The notes below the pieces were generated by a model that searched no databases, was not told the DNA's origin, and worked only from the letters and a program-made list of their open reading frames with translations. DNA of 64,000 nt, from positions 1-64,000 of the forward strand of contig JAFRTL010000016.1 in the NCBI GenBank assembly GCA_017427065.1, in the 5' to 3' direction. The stretch is from Bacteroidaceae bacterium (GTDB taxonomy: Bacteria > Bacteroidota > Bacteroidia > Bacteroidales > Bacteroidaceae). Position 1 is the stretch's first letter. Each line of letters starts with the position of its first letter. The position numbers were made by a program, and so were the translations under genes. Of this stretch, positions 1 through 8,887 are shown one piece after another.

Positions 1-893
1 GTGCGCAGTGTCATGAAACGCCCATCGTAAGTGGTATCCGCAGCAGCACGCTCCATATAACTGATCACAGAATCCAGTTGCTCATCCTTATCGTAGAGCA
101 AGGCCCCCAGCAGATAGTAGAATCTGCCTTTAGGTTCCTCCTGAGGTGCCATCTTCAATGCCTCTCGTTCATAATAGATGGCAGAATCAGGAGCCTCAAA
201 GAGCTGATGCGTCAAAGCCATAGAATGCAGGTAATTGGCTATCAGTGCAGAATCACCCGTCAGCCGTGCTGTTTCCAATGCCTTACGATTATAGTAGAAC
301 GCAGAATCCTGCTGCTCCGTCATAGCGAAGTAAGAGCCTATGTCTTTCAGCGTCAGTGCACTATCCAGCGGGGCATCCATTACCTTCATCAGTTCCCTAT
401 AAGTCTTGATGCTCTCATCGTAGTGCTTATGGTTATAATAGAGGTCGCCAAGCAACGAAAGCGCTATTCGACGGGTCTCCCTATCCTCTGGATAGTTTTC
501 CAGAATCAGCAGCGCTTCTTGCAAGTGTGTGATGGCTTCCTCACTGCGCTCTACTTCATCCTCTAGACAAGCCTTGTAGAGCAATGCCACTGCTCGCTCC
601 CTGCTCTTCCCTTTATAGAAGTCAAGGGCAAAGTTCAACAGTGTATCGCAAGGTATCAGCGACTGGTGCGCCTTGTCTGTGGCACGTGCCAGCAATAAAG
701 CAAACCTCGCTTTGCTACTACCCGACAGCGACTTAGCTTCTGGCAAAGTGATCAAGAGCTTCCTGGCGCTGTCAGGAGCAGTATAAAGCAGACTTTCAGC
801 TTGTTTAAAGACAGCAGACTCTTCTGTTTGATGACAAGCTGTAAAGCAACAGAGGGTAAATATAAAAATTATAATATATTTTATTCTAACCAT
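1..893 (-). CDS. TPR-repeat lipoprotein, probable membrane regulator (3' end cut by window edge)
   Basis: Open frame from the ATG at 891-893 to the left edge, about 297 codons with no stop. The first 20 residues form a lipoprotein signal ending in TAC-H, so the N-terminus is probably outside the cytoplasm. The rest is helical with repeated tetratricopeptide-like units (for example DLYYNHKHYDESIKTYREL, then DSAFYYNRKALETARLTGD). It resembles the N-terminal half of the complete protein at 11426-13024 (both begin QAxSL then TPRs and an A-DKA block). By analogy it would continue into a transmembrane segment and a C-terminal helix-turn-helix, but that part is outside the window. Its start overlaps the end of the preceding gene by 13 nt, which suggests translational coupling and one transcript with the serpin gene upstream. 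Confidence 0.8.
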   Translation of the reverse strand, partial: MVRIKYIIIFIFTLCCFTACHQTEESAVFKQAESLLYTAPDSARKLLITLPEAKSLSGSSKARFALLLARATDKAHQSLIPCDTLLNFALDFYKGKSRERAVALLYKACLEDEVERSEEAITHLQEALLILENYPEDRETRRIALSLLGDLYYNHKHYDESIKTYRELMKVMDAPLDSALTLKDIGSYFAMTEQQDSAFYYNRKALETARLTGDSALIANYLHSMALTHQLFEAPDSAIYYEREALKMAPQEEPKGRFYYLLGALLYDKDEQLDSVISYMERAAADTTYDGRFMTLR

Positions 894-1330
894 ACATTAA
901 TATGAGCGATATATTTCTCTGATTCTATGCACAAATAATAGGGATAATTATCAGCATTGGGGAGAAAGATATCCAAGGAGTGTTGTTCATCTATTGCTTC
1001 TATAATCTGAGTAAAGATAACTTTCCTAGAGTTGTCCTGAATATACAAATAGCCTGTTTTTAAAAAACCTTCCACATGGAAATGCAGGTCAGCACCTTCC
1101 ACATCCATGGTGACTTCAAGTCTTTCAAATTTTACTTGCTCATCCTCATCTTCACTAGCTAAACGTCCACCTTTCTCGCTAGTTGAATATACCATCTTTG
1201 GTTTCTTCTTGCCCGACTTTACCAATTCGAGCATAGATAGTTCCACCACATCCTCACTCTCATCATGGCAAGCAGAGGCCATGATAAGTGTGAGAAGCAG
1301 TGATAATCCTATTTGCAAACACCTCTTCAT
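881..1330 (-). CDS. Small lipoprotein, DUF3244-like
   Basis: 149 residues. A signal peptide ends in the lipobox ASAC (Cys about 21), followed by an acidic linker and a basic KKKPK stretch. The C-terminal half (about residues 70-149) is beta-rich, with hydrophobic strands around YLYIQD and NVWLE. This pattern is like the small secreted DUF3244 domains of Bacteroidales, but the assignment is by eye and weak. It sits between the serpin gene (37 nt gap) and the TPR regulator gene (13 nt overlap), so all three probably share one mRNA. The linker carries a KKP...EKG..R pattern that recurs in the two lipoproteins at 10153-11373, which also precede a TPR regulator. No enzymatic motif is visible. Confidence 0.7.
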   Translation of the reverse strand: MKRCLQIGLSLLLTLIMASACHDESEDVVELSMLELVKSGKKKPKMVYSTSEKGGRLASEDEDEQVKFERLEVTMDVEGADLHFHVEGFLKTGYLYIQDNSRKVIFTQIIEAIDEQHSLDIFLPNADNYPYYLCIESEKYIAHINVWLE

Positions 1331-1367
1331 GTTTCTATGTCATGGTTTTCATGCAAATATAAACTAT

Positions 1368-2690
1368 TTATTTGTCATTGTCTCCAAAATAACCAATAAA
1401 TAGAGGACAACTTGAAGATGTTTCCATAATGCCATAGATAAATGGACGATTGAATATAATGGAATATGGACCACTGGCGAGTCCACCTATAACTGTAACA
1501 GCTGCAGCTTCTGCTCCTTCCTCGTTAATTTTAAAGAAAGTTTTCTGGCGAGCAACTATCTCTAAATCTGGAGGTAATTGAGTATCAAAAGCATTATTAA
1601 AGTCAAGTATCTTAAAATGTAGGTCTGGATTAAGAACGTCAATAATATCAACCAGATTTGACAAAGTGTAGCTAACCTCATATTTAGGAATAATAATTTG
1701 CGCGTATTTATCTTTATACTGCATTAGCATCCCAAGAGTTTCTGAGTTAATCAGAGGCAATATCTCTTCAATGCTTGATTCTTCTTCTGGTAAGAAAGCA
1801 AACCAGCAGAAAGCTTTGTTCTTGAAGGGAAGTGCAATTGCTTGGTATTCCATAGTTTCCAAACAATTAAAATAGGGCTGAATTTCCTCTTCTATTGGAT
1901 ATTTCTGCATCATTGGAATATTGGCAGTAGTACCATCAGCATAGTAAAAAGGCATGTCTTGTGTTTTATCTTTGTCAAAAACAGACTCCCATCCAGCTTT
2001 GAAATACACCGCATTCAACAAAGCGAAGATATCAGGGCTAAAGTCATCATTCACTATTTCTGTTATAAGGTCGTGGGTCTTCTCTGCACACCATTTGTTG
2101 ATCGCATCAATAGTAGCATTATCAAACGGAGCATCCTGCACTTTAGCTTCGAAGTTGGCTTCCAGTGATTGCTGGAAATCTGCATTTATCACGTATTTAT
2201 CTTTATACCACAAAGCATTGGCAATCTCCAATGTGGCCAGATCGTCAGCTTCTACAATGCCAGCGATCATTCTCTTGAAATAGGCATTCACATCTTCAGC
2301 CGTATAGCCCTCTAATCCCATCGTCTTCAGCATTTCCTGTTGGTCTTCTTCTACTAATCCATTTTGGAACATGCCAAGGGCAATCTCCAGGCTCAGTGGA
2401 GAAAGCAGGATATTATCCTTTGCTTTTTTTTGAGCGTATGCCTCTCTAAACAGTCGCCAAGCAAAATCGTTCAGACGGTCGTTGATGGCGCGTTCATTTC
2501 CTGCAAAGACAATAGGAACTGCTCCACGTGATTGCGGCTCCTCAACTTTCGGTTCATCCGCAGGAACGATTTCTTCTTCCACAACTTCGGGTTCTGGCAA
2601 CTGTGGTTCGTCATCGTTCGTGCAAGAGAAGAACACGAAAGTTGAAGCGCATAGAGAAATGGTCATTAATAAATTTGTAATCGTTTTCAT
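1368..2690 (-). CDS. Serpin-family protease inhibitor lipoprotein
   Basis: 440 residues. The signal peptide ends FFSC (Cys23), so this is a surface or periplasmic lipoprotein, followed by an acidic Pro/Glu linker and a full serpin fold (about 65-440). Serpin signatures are visible: LNAVYFKAGW (strand 3A), the hinge EEGAEAAAV (390-398) and FNRPF near the C-terminus. The hinge has the small residues needed to insert into the beta sheet, so an inhibitory serpin is likely. P14 is Ala instead of the usual Thr/Ser. Counting from the hinge, the scissile bond is near Ser406-Gly407 with small or hydrophobic residues before it, which favours elastase- or chymotrypsin-like targets; this is inference. 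First gene of an operon with the small lipoprotein and TPR genes. Confidence 0.92.
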   Translation of the reverse strand: MKTITNLLMTISLCASTFVFFSCTNDDEPQLPEPEVVEEEIVPADEPKVEEPQSRGAVPIVFAGNERAINDRLNDFAWRLFREAYAQKKAKDNILLSPLSLEIALGMFQNGLVEEDQQEMLKTMGLEGYTAEDVNAYFKRMIAGIVEADDLATLEIANALWYKDKYVINADFQQSLEANFEAKVQDAPFDNATIDAINKWCAEKTHDLITEIVNDDFSPDIFALLNAVYFKAGWESVFDKDKTQDMPFYYADGTTANIPMMQKYPIEEEIQPYFNCLETMEYQAIALPFKNKAFCWFAFLPEEESSIEEILPLINSETLGMLMQYKDKYAQIIIPKYEVSYTLSNLVDIIDVLNPDLHFKILDFNNAFDTQLPPDLEIVARQKTFFKINEEGAEAAAVTVIGGLASGPYSIIFNRPFIYGIMETSSSCPLFIGYFGDNDK

Positions 2691-2741
2691 ATCTCTCTGT
2701 TTTTAATTGTTAAACAAAATTTGTGCTGTGAATCCACGTTG

Positions 2742-2772
2742 CAAAGATAGAGGCTTTCTACAAGCCCACCAA
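2742..2772 (-). promoter_or_regulatory. Bacteroidetes-type promoter of the serpin operon
   Basis: On the minus strand a -7 box TATCTTTG (2742-2749) is preceded by TTGG (2769-2772) with a 19-bp spacer. This matches the TTTG/TAnnTTTG pattern of the Bacteroidetes housekeeping sigma factor. The leader to the serpin ATG is about 45 nt. Confidence 0.7.
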
Positions 2773-2929
2773 GAAAAATGTCTGACAAGCGAAATGAGAA
2801 AACTAATGATAATCAGCATCTCTAATTTTTGGAGTCTGACAATTTTAAAAGAACACTATAAAAGTTCTCAAGAATAGTAATAATATAAGGAAAGAATAAT
2901 TTTTATGAATATCGCCATAATACACTAAT

Positions 2930-2969
2930 AAGCCCCCGATGTAGGTATTAAACCTTGCATCGGGGGCTT
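2930..2969 (-). terminator. Hairpin terminator after the BACON-LRR gene
   Basis: A perfect 12-bp inverted repeat, AAGCCCCCGATG (2930-2941) with CATCGGGGGCTT (2958-2969) and a 16-nt loop, lies 21 nt beyond the stop of the minus-strand gene. The following T tract is weak. Confidence 0.65.
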
Positions 2970-2990
2970 GTCTGAAAATCATCATACTAC

Positions 2991-4277
2991 TTAATACTGG
3001 ATGGTCAGCCCATACCCTTCTTGTTGAGGATTGATCTCGGGGTCTTGGATGCCTGAAAGCCAAGACTTCACAGTGCTGGAGATGGTGCCACTGAGACGAT
3101 TTTCTGTTAAAAAGAGACGATTGATTGTATGTATCTTCGTCAGTCCTTCGGGGATATTGCCTGTGAGATTATTGCCCGTGAGGTTCAACCCTTCCAAAGG
3201 GAGTTCACCTAGCTCTCCTGGAATTTCACCACTGAACTGGTTGAAGCAAAGCCATAGGGTTTCCAGCTTGGAAGCCTTCCCCAGACTGGCAGGTATGGCT
3301 CCAGAAATGCCAGTATAGATAATCGAGAGTCTTCGGAGGTTAGGCAGATCTCCGAGGCTTTCGGGCAGTTGCCCCACCACGTCCTTACTCTCCACGATAC
3401 CAAACTCCCGAAGGGTCTTGAGTTGGCCTATCGATTCGGGAATCTCTCCCTTGAGATTGTTGTAATGCATCTCGAGGGTAACCAGCTGACCATCTTCCAG
3501 TATTAATCCCGACCAGTCGTCCAGCGGCGCATCCGTGCCCCAGTGGTCGTTATGCTTCCATTGCTCTCCGCCCAAGGCCTGATAGAATTCCATCAACACA
3601 GGACGCAGGTCGTCATCGTGATGCTGGCTCACGGTGAAACTGTACGTTCTGCCCTCACGGCTCAGCGTCACAATGCCTGTGCGTGGCTGGCCTGTTTCGT
3701 TGGCCTTGATTTCAAAATTCAAGCCTGTAGCACTTTCATGGAAGTAATCCCACTTACTGCAGTTGTTCAGTGGGGTGATCCACTGCTCTGCTCCTTCTGA
3801 CAGGGTAATCTCGAACACTTGTTCTGGATAGACATTTAGTGTCAAGCGGACAGGCGATGCCGTGAGCTCATAGTCGTGCAGCACTGGCACTTCAGACACT
3901 GGTGCTTGGCTGAATCTCAGACACTGCGTATTCCCTGGCTTGCCTATCCGAACCTCCGCATGTCTGGTATCTTCGGCATCACATGTGGGTATGGTGATGG
4001 TGAGTTGATGTGTGCCTGCCTCACCTGACGTGGGCTGTACCAGGATCCAGTCTTCGGAGGGTGTAGCGTCCCAAGGTCCGTCCGCCGTGAACGTCACAGT
4101 GACTACTCCTCCCTCACGTGCGAAATAATAATACTCATCTGTTATAGCATCAAGGAGTGTGATTCTTGTGCGAACCTTGGTGTCTTTTTCTGGTTTTACA
4201 GACATCACATCGTCTTCTCCGCATGAGCATATCAGTGCGCTCAGGATCATACACATGAAAAACAATCTGGCTTTCAT
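2991..4277 (-). CDS. BACON-domain, leucine-rich-repeat lipoprotein
   Basis: 428 residues. A lipoprotein signal ends LICSC (Cys19). Residues about 45-220 form two beta-sandwich repeats of BACON type, with the typical W-(I/L)-x-(V/P) and 'TGIVTLSREGRTYSFTVSQ'-like strands. Residues about 255-405 form leucine-rich repeats of the GEIPESIGQLKTL / GAIPASLGKASKL kind, resembling plant-type LRRs. BACON domains usually bind glycans or mucin, and LRRs bind proteins, so a surface adhesion or binding role is likely; the ligand is unknown. A -7 box TATATTTG at 4301-4308 gives a single-gene transcript of about 20-nt leader, and a strong hairpin follows the stop. Confidence 0.88.
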   Translation of the reverse strand: MKARLFFMCMILSALICSCGEDDVMSVKPEKDTKVRTRITLLDAITDEYYYFAREGGVVTVTFTADGPWDATPSEDWILVQPTSGEAGTHQLTITIPTCDAEDTRHAEVRIGKPGNTQCLRFSQAPVSEVPVLHDYELTASPVRLTLNVYPEQVFEITLSEGAEQWITPLNNCSKWDYFHESATGLNFEIKANETGQPRTGIVTLSREGRTYSFTVSQHHDDDLRPVLMEFYQALGGEQWKHNDHWGTDAPLDDWSGLILEDGQLVTLEMHYNNLKGEIPESIGQLKTLREFGIVESKDVVGQLPESLGDLPNLRRLSIIYTGISGAIPASLGKASKLETLWLCFNQFSGEIPGELGELPLEGLNLTGNNLTGNIPEGLTKIHTINRLFLTENRLSGTISSTVKSWLSGIQDPEINPQQEGYGLTIQY

Positions 4278-4300
4278 AAGGCTTCTGTCTTTGATAAATG

Positions 4301-4308
4301 CAAATATA
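4301..4308 (-). promoter_or_regulatory. -7 box for the BACON-LRR gene
   Basis: TATATTTG on the minus strand, 23 nt upstream of the ATG. No clear -33 element was seen. Confidence 0.45.
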
Positions 4309-4394
4309 TGGTTTCTTTTCCAATAAAATGCAAGAATTCAAAAACCTTGCATGCATTAACATTATTTTTTTTATTCCAGGGGATGTGAAGCAAA

Positions 4395-4440
4395 AATATT
4401 CACTAATTTTGTGAATATTCCAAAATAAGTACTATCTTTG
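4395..4440 (+). promoter_or_regulatory. higBA promoter with palindromic operator
   Basis: A perfect 9-bp inverted repeat, AATATTCAC (4395-4403) and GTGAATATT (4411-4419) with a 7-nt spacer, covers the -33 element TTTG (4408-4411). The -7 box TATCTTTG is at 4433-4440, 21 bp downstream. This layout fits autorepression by the HigA antitoxin. Confidence 0.75.
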
Positions 4441-4457
4441 CAGCAAATAAGAAACAC

Positions 4458-4766
4458 ATGATTATAGAATACGAAAAAGAATATCTTCAGGAGCTTTACG
4501 ACGTAGGCAAATGTAGAAATAAGAATTACAGGTTTCAGCCTCAAGTAGTGCGTAAGTATCAAAAGCGCATAGATACGTTGATGGCTGCTACAAGAATAGA
4601 AGACCTCTTTGTCTTCAACTCCTTGAACTTTGAAACACTGAGCAATGGTCATTATTCCATTCGCATAGATTATCATTATCGTTTAGAGTTCAAGATTCGT
4701 AAAGAAGGCAAAGAAGACATTCTTACAATATGTGTGATTTCGGATATAACAAACCATTATCAATAA
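4458..4766 (+). CDS. higB: HigB-type toxin (RelE/ParE superfamily)
   Basis: 102 residues, the usual size of a HigB/RelE-like mRNA interferase. The sequence shows the small alpha/beta fold of the family: N-terminal helices with YRFQPQVVRKYQKRI, then IEDLFVFNSLNFETL, then the strand pair GHYSIRIDYHYRLEFKI with conserved Arg and Tyr/His residues, ending in an ICVISDITNHY strand. HigB toxins cut mRNA on the ribosome; that activity is inferred from the family. The toxin-first gene order and an XRE-type antitoxin 5 nt downstream are typical of higBA. The promoter upstream carries a palindrome. Confidence 0.9.
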   Translation: MIIEYEKEYLQELYDVGKCRNKNYRFQPQVVRKYQKRIDTLMAATRIEDLFVFNSLNFETLSNGHYSIRIDYHYRLEFKIRKEGKEDILTICVISDITNHYQ

Positions 4767-4771
4767 GAACT

Positions 4772-5074
4772 ATGGAAAGAAGGATTCCCACCCATCCTGG
4801 TGAGGTGTTAAAAGAAGAATTGGAAAGCAGGGGCATTTCTCAAAAGAAATTCGCAGAACTAGTCAGTGTGCCCTACACTCAGCTTAATGAGATATTGAAC
4901 GGTAAGCGTTCTGTATCTACTGATTTTGCATTGATGATGGAAGCTGCATTAGGTATCAATCCAACACTGCTTATCAACATGCAGAATCGATATGACATTG
5001 AATTAGCTCGACAAAAGCCTACATTATTGCAACGACTTAATGTCATTCGCAAGGCTTGCGCAGCAGTGCTCTGA
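4772..5074 (+). CDS. higA: HigA-type antitoxin, XRE helix-turn-helix
   Basis: 100 residues from the ATG at 4772. An upstream in-frame start at 4730 lies inside higB and is less likely; starting at MERRIPTHPGE gives the normal HigA N-terminus (PTHPGEVLKEEL). An HTH spans about residues 12-65, with SQKKFAELVSVPYTQLNEILNGKRS as recognition region. It should bind HigB and neutralise it, and repress its own promoter at the inverted repeat 4395-4419. The gene is followed by a short hairpin-like GGGGATGCGAAAAGCATCCCC (5080-5100), which may end the transcript. Confidence 0.9.
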   Translation: MERRIPTHPGEVLKEELESRGISQKKFAELVSVPYTQLNEILNGKRSVSTDFALMMEAALGINPTLLINMQNRYDIELARQKPTLLQRLNVIRKACAAVL

Positions 5075-5079
5075 AAAGT

Positions 5080-5103
5080 TAAGGGGATGCGAAAAGCATC
5101 CCC
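5080..5103 (+). terminator. Possible terminator after higBA
   Basis: An inverted repeat, GGGGATGC (5080-5087) and GCATCCCC (5095-5102), with an AT-poor T tract. It lies 6 nt after the higA stop and 5 nt before the end of the convergent DUF4249 gene. Confidence 0.5.
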
Positions 5104-5107
5104 TATT

Positions 5108-6199
5108 TCATTCCCCATACTCCACGAAGTGGCGATCATAACTTAGGGCACCAAAGATGCCCCAACCGTTCTGAACGTTGCTAGGGATAAGTACAGGTTC
5201 TGCATCACGATCATCTCCACTTATGCGATAGAGCTGCATCGCTTTCAAGAACTTGTAGAGATCTGGGCTGATGGCCTGCAGCTCCACCATCACGCGTGGG
5301 GCAATTTCAGGAATCTTACCCCTCAATGCCTTATTCCGATCAATCGCATCAGGAGAAACGTATGCCTTCGGACTATCGACGGTAAAGGTACGTCCTGCTG
5401 CGGATATTCCATCGAACACGTCAGAGAAATAGGCAGGCCAGCCTCCAAAGCCTTGTGTCAGACGATTGTCTGTAAACAACCCGTCATTGGAGAAGTAGAT
5501 GTCCTGCAAGACATAAGCACTGTACACTGTCCTTACCCATTGACCGTCCTCCCAGTGTTGCATGTTAGTTTCTTGGTAATAAGTACCCTCGCTTCTTACA
5601 CGCAGGCGATAATACTGATTCTCTCCAGTACCACTGATACGGCAGGTTAGTCGCATGATGGTGTCCGACTGGTTGATCAGTCCTTCCATATCCTGATAAG
5701 GGTTCTCTGCCAGTATCTTATAATCCGTTATCTCAATATGAGGCTTGGCTGGCACCACGGTCTCTGCTATGGCTTCCTTTTCACCACTCAGTGCCACAAT
5801 CCTGATGCGGTCACCTTCCTGTGGCGCATACTGGCATTCATAGGAGAAATCCAGGTCATTATAATACAGCGGATAGCTTCCCGCTCCGTTGACCTCTACT
5901 GTCACTTTTGCATCCCTCACGACAGTCTTTCGCAGGTAGTCATCCGTCAGGTAGTCCGTTGCCAGGTCATCCCTGAAGAGCACGGCGTGCTCATAGTCGT
6001 AGTACCTCACAGAAGGCACCTTGTCTATTTGGTAGGCACGGCTCAGGTACACCGTCAGGGGTGAGCCTGCCACAGCCGTGGCATTGATGATCAGATCTGT
6101 GTCTTTCTCGTTCTCTGGACCGTTGAAGTCCAACGTGCGCTCGCAGGCACCCAGTATCAGTGCCAAGGCAAGCAGTATGATATGATAGATTATTCTCAT
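5108..6199 (-). CDS. DUF4249 lipoprotein, partner of the TonB receptor
   Basis: 363 residues. The lipoprotein signal ends LGACE (Cys19). Next come beta-rich segments typical of DUF4249 (LIINATAVAGSPLTVYLSRAY, DAKVTVEVNGAGSYPL, EGDRIRIVALSGEKEAIAETVVP). DUF4249 proteins are outer-membrane lipoproteins almost always encoded next to a TonB-dependent receptor; a substrate-capture lid role like SusD is plausible but unproven. The start lies 6 nt after the receptor stop, so the two genes are translationally linked. It is the last gene of the four-gene operon that starts at 9934. Confidence 0.88.
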   Translation of the reverse strand: MRIIYHIILLALALILGACERTLDFNGPENEKDTDLIINATAVAGSPLTVYLSRAYQIDKVPSVRYYDYEHAVLFRDDLATDYLTDDYLRKTVVRDAKVTVEVNGAGSYPLYYNDLDFSYECQYAPQEGDRIRIVALSGEKEAIAETVVPAKPHIEITDYKILAENPYQDMEGLINQSDTIMRLTCRISGTGENQYYRLRVRSEGTYYQETNMQHWEDGQWVRTVYSAYVLQDIYFSNDGLFTDNRLTQGFGGWPAYFSDVFDGISAAGRTFTVDSPKAYVSPDAIDRNKALRGKIPEIAPRVMVELQAISPDLYKFLKAMQLYRISGDDRDAEPVLIPSNVQNGWGIFGALSYDRHFVEYGE

Positions 6200-6205
6200 G
6201 GCTGT

Positions 6206-8863
6206 TCAGAGTTTTAATGTCAGACTGATGGATGGCATGATAGGGAACATACATACGCCCTTCAGTACAGGGCGGCTGCTCTCATATCCCCAGTATATCG
6301 ACGATACGTTCTGCTGGTTGTACAGGTTGTAGATGCCTATGTCGCAGATCATCTCGCCTATTCCTATACTGCCGTGGTGGCTCAGGCTCACATCCAGACG
6401 GTGCACGGCTGGCAGCACGTAGCTGTTGCGCTGTCCATAGGTATTGGCACGTACCAGATGCTGTACATAGGTATCCTCATAATAATCCAAGGTGATGTCT
6501 GCGTATGCAGGGTTCTGACTGTAGTCTATCTCAGAGCCGCTCGATGTCGTAGGATAGTAGTTGCTGAACGCGTCGAAGACCTGCCCCACCAGTGTGGTAG
6601 TGGCAAAGGTGACACGCCTCCCGCTCTGGAAGGTCCAGGCAGCGGAGAAGTCCCAGTTCTTGCTGAGACGCTGCGTGATGCTGAACGTGAAGTTGTGACG
6701 ACGGTCGCCAGAGGCATAGAACTCCCTGCCTCCATTGAGCACCATATCCTCACGGTCAAAAGTACGCAGTGACTTGCTCCATGTATAGCTAACCAGGCCT
6801 GTGGTATTGCCTGTGTTCTTCTGTGCCAGCAGCTCCACGCCATAGGCGCGCCCCCTGCCTTGGGCTATCACATCTTCCCACCTGCTTTCCATATCCAACG
6901 ATACCCCCTCACGATACTCCACCACATTATCCATCCACTTGTAGTAACCCTCTGCAGAGAGCTGTATACCACTCTTCAGGTCGTGGCTGATACCCAGTGA
7001 TACTTGATCGGAGGTCCCTGGCTTCAAGCCACCACTCTGTGGAACCCATACCTCAGAAGGGCTGGTAAGACTTCCACTGCTGAGCAGGAAGATGCCCTGT
7101 GACATGCTGGCATAGGAGGCTTTCAGGGAAGTACTGCCTGCCAGCAACAATCGCAATGAGGCACGGGGTTCTGCCACCAGACTGGTCTTCCCATCTGAGT
7201 CGTAGGCCTGTAGGCGCATACCAAGGTTGGCTTTCAGCCACGATGTAACGCTCCAGTCATCTTCTGCATAGGCAGCAAAAGATGTCAAACTCCCGTCGCT
7301 CCTTAGGTTGTTGTCTTTTCTGTTCTCGCTGACAGTATATCTACCTTCATCCAATCCCACGTTCCATACTATCTCCTCACTTAGGGCGGCCTTGCGCCAC
7401 GTGTGGCGCGAGGTCACCACCTCTGGAGTAAGCTGCTGGCTTCCTGCCTGTACGCCCACATGCACCTCATGGGTATCTTGATGTGTATAGCCAAGGTCGA
7501 TTCTGGCACTCAGATCCTTTACCTTGGAACTATACTCAGTAAGGCTCTGTGTATCTGTCTGCGTATATAGCTCCGCTCCGTCGTGCCCATGGTCCCACAG
7601 GTCTATGCCCACCCAGCTGGACGTGTCGAAAGCACGGCTTAGCCTATAGTCGTAGCTGCTGTAGCCTATCCCTGCGTCCAGTTTCAGGGAAGGGGTGAAG
7701 CGATGCGTATAGGAAAGCCCTCCCAGAAGGTTGTTCCAGTTATTGCGTGTTTCACTCCTACGGGTATTGTCTATGTAGCCTTGCTTGTCGCTCTTTGTGG
7801 TTCCATCAGGTAGATAGCGCAGGTTCTTGTCGTAGCGATAGTTCTGGCTGGTTACAAGTGGCGTGGCGTTGTTCACGTCGTGTCCCATGTAGAACGAGGC
7901 AGTAAGCTTGTCGCTTTCAGAGAATTTATGAGTCAGTTTCGCATTCATGTCCCAGTAGCGCATATGGCTGTAATCGTTCATCTGCCCAGGGTTGTCGTAG
8001 ATCACTTCTTCGAGCATGGGTTTCACGATGGCATTGAAGTAACTCACACGAGCAGCAACGTTATAAGAGGTATGCCCTTTCCAAAGCGGGCCGTCTGCCT
8101 GGAAACGTGAAGCGAGCATGCCTGCTGTAAGACTTACACGATGCTTTTCAAGGTCTCCCTCCTGCAGGCTTACGTCCACCACGCTTGAAAGGCGACTGCC
8201 ATAACGGGCAGGAAAAGCACCCTTGTACAAGGCTACATCGTTCATCACGTCAGCGTTCACTGCAGAGGTAAAGCCCTGCAGGTGCTCTGGATTATAGAGC
8301 GTGATGCCATCCAGTGTGAATAGGTTCTGGTCGTAGTCGCCACCACGTACATAGATGCCAGCCTTGCCATCGCCTGCAGACTGTACGCCAGGCAATCGCT
8401 GCAATGATTTCAGCACATCTGTCTCACCAAGTAGTACAGGCATGCGTCTGATCTGTTCAGCACTCACAGCGATGGCACTCATCTGCGAGCTTTGCACGCC
8501 AAAGTTATGACGAGTTCCATAAACCTGCACTTCACGCAGGTTCTGTGTGTCCTGCTTAAGTTGTATGTCCAGCTTTGTGTCACTAGTCAAAGTGAGATTC
8601 TGTGTGTTGGAGGCATAGCCCACATAGCTGAATACCAGTTCCAGTGCCTTGTTGCTTGGCAAGGTAATGGTATAGTGACCAGTGGAATTTGTCGTGGTAC
8701 CTGTGCGACGATCAGTATTATATACTGTCACACCAATCAGAGGTTCGCCAGATTGTGCATCTGTCACCAGTCCGCTCAGTACCACGTTCTGGGCACTGAG
8801 CGGAAGACTGAGAAACAATAAAAGTATTGTTGTAAAGAGAGAGATGATCTTCTTTATTTTCAT
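6206..8863 (-). CDS. TonB-dependent outer-membrane receptor
   Basis: 885 residues. A signal peptide (about 1-24, ending LSAQ) is followed by a carboxypeptidase-regulatory-like domain (about 28-115, LSGLVTDAQSGEPLIGVTVYN). A plug domain follows (about 120-240, with GVQSAGDGKAGIYVRGG and LDGITLYNPEH), then a beta-barrel ending in an aromatic-type terminal strand (SISLTLKL). No FecR-interacting secretin-like N-terminal domain is visible. It imports an unknown substrate using TonB energy. Two small lipoprotein genes precede it (24-nt gap) and a DUF4249 gene follows (6-nt gap), making one operon. There is no SusD homologue, so this is not a standard starch-like glycan locus; peptide, metal-chelate or other ligands are possible. 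Confidence 0.92.
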   Translation of the reverse strand: MKIKKIISLFTTILLLFLSLPLSAQNVVLSGLVTDAQSGEPLIGVTVYNTDRRTGTTTNSTGHYTITLPSNKALELVFSYVGYASNTQNLTLTSDTKLDIQLKQDTQNLREVQVYGTRHNFGVQSSQMSAIAVSAEQIRRMPVLLGETDVLKSLQRLPGVQSAGDGKAGIYVRGGDYDQNLFTLDGITLYNPEHLQGFTSAVNADVMNDVALYKGAFPARYGSRLSSVVDVSLQEGDLEKHRVSLTAGMLASRFQADGPLWKGHTSYNVAARVSYFNAIVKPMLEEVIYDNPGQMNDYSHMRYWDMNAKLTHKFSESDKLTASFYMGHDVNNATPLVTSQNYRYDKNLRYLPDGTTKSDKQGYIDNTRRSETRNNWNNLLGGLSYTHRFTPSLKLDAGIGYSSYDYRLSRAFDTSSWVGIDLWDHGHDGAELYTQTDTQSLTEYSSKVKDLSARIDLGYTHQDTHEVHVGVQAGSQQLTPEVVTSRHTWRKAALSEEIVWNVGLDEGRYTVSENRKDNNLRSDGSLTSFAAYAEDDWSVTSWLKANLGMRLQAYDSDGKTSLVAEPRASLRLLLAGSTSLKASYASMSQGIFLLSSGSLTSPSEVWVPQSGGLKPGTSDQVSLGISHDLKSGIQLSAEGYYKWMDNVVEYREGVSLDMESRWEDVIAQGRGRAYGVELLAQKNTGNTTGLVSYTWSKSLRTFDREDMVLNGGREFYASGDRRHNFTFSITQRLSKNWDFSAAWTFQSGRRVTFATTTLVGQVFDAFSNYYPTTSSGSEIDYSQNPAYADITLDYYEDTYVQHLVRANTYGQRNSYVLPAVHRLDVSLSHHGSIGIGEMICDIGIYNLYNQQNVSSIYWGYESSRPVLKGVCMFPIMPSISLTLKL

Positions 8864-8887
8864 TATGTTTGTATTTACTTTTAATAT

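Larger units (their letters stand above)
2691..2990. other. Intergenic region between serpin and LRR genes
   Basis: About 300 bp without a gene. It holds the serpin promoter at its left end and a terminator-like hairpin (2930-2969) at its right. The A/T-rich middle (about 2775-2929) shows no other element I can support. Confidence 0.6.
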
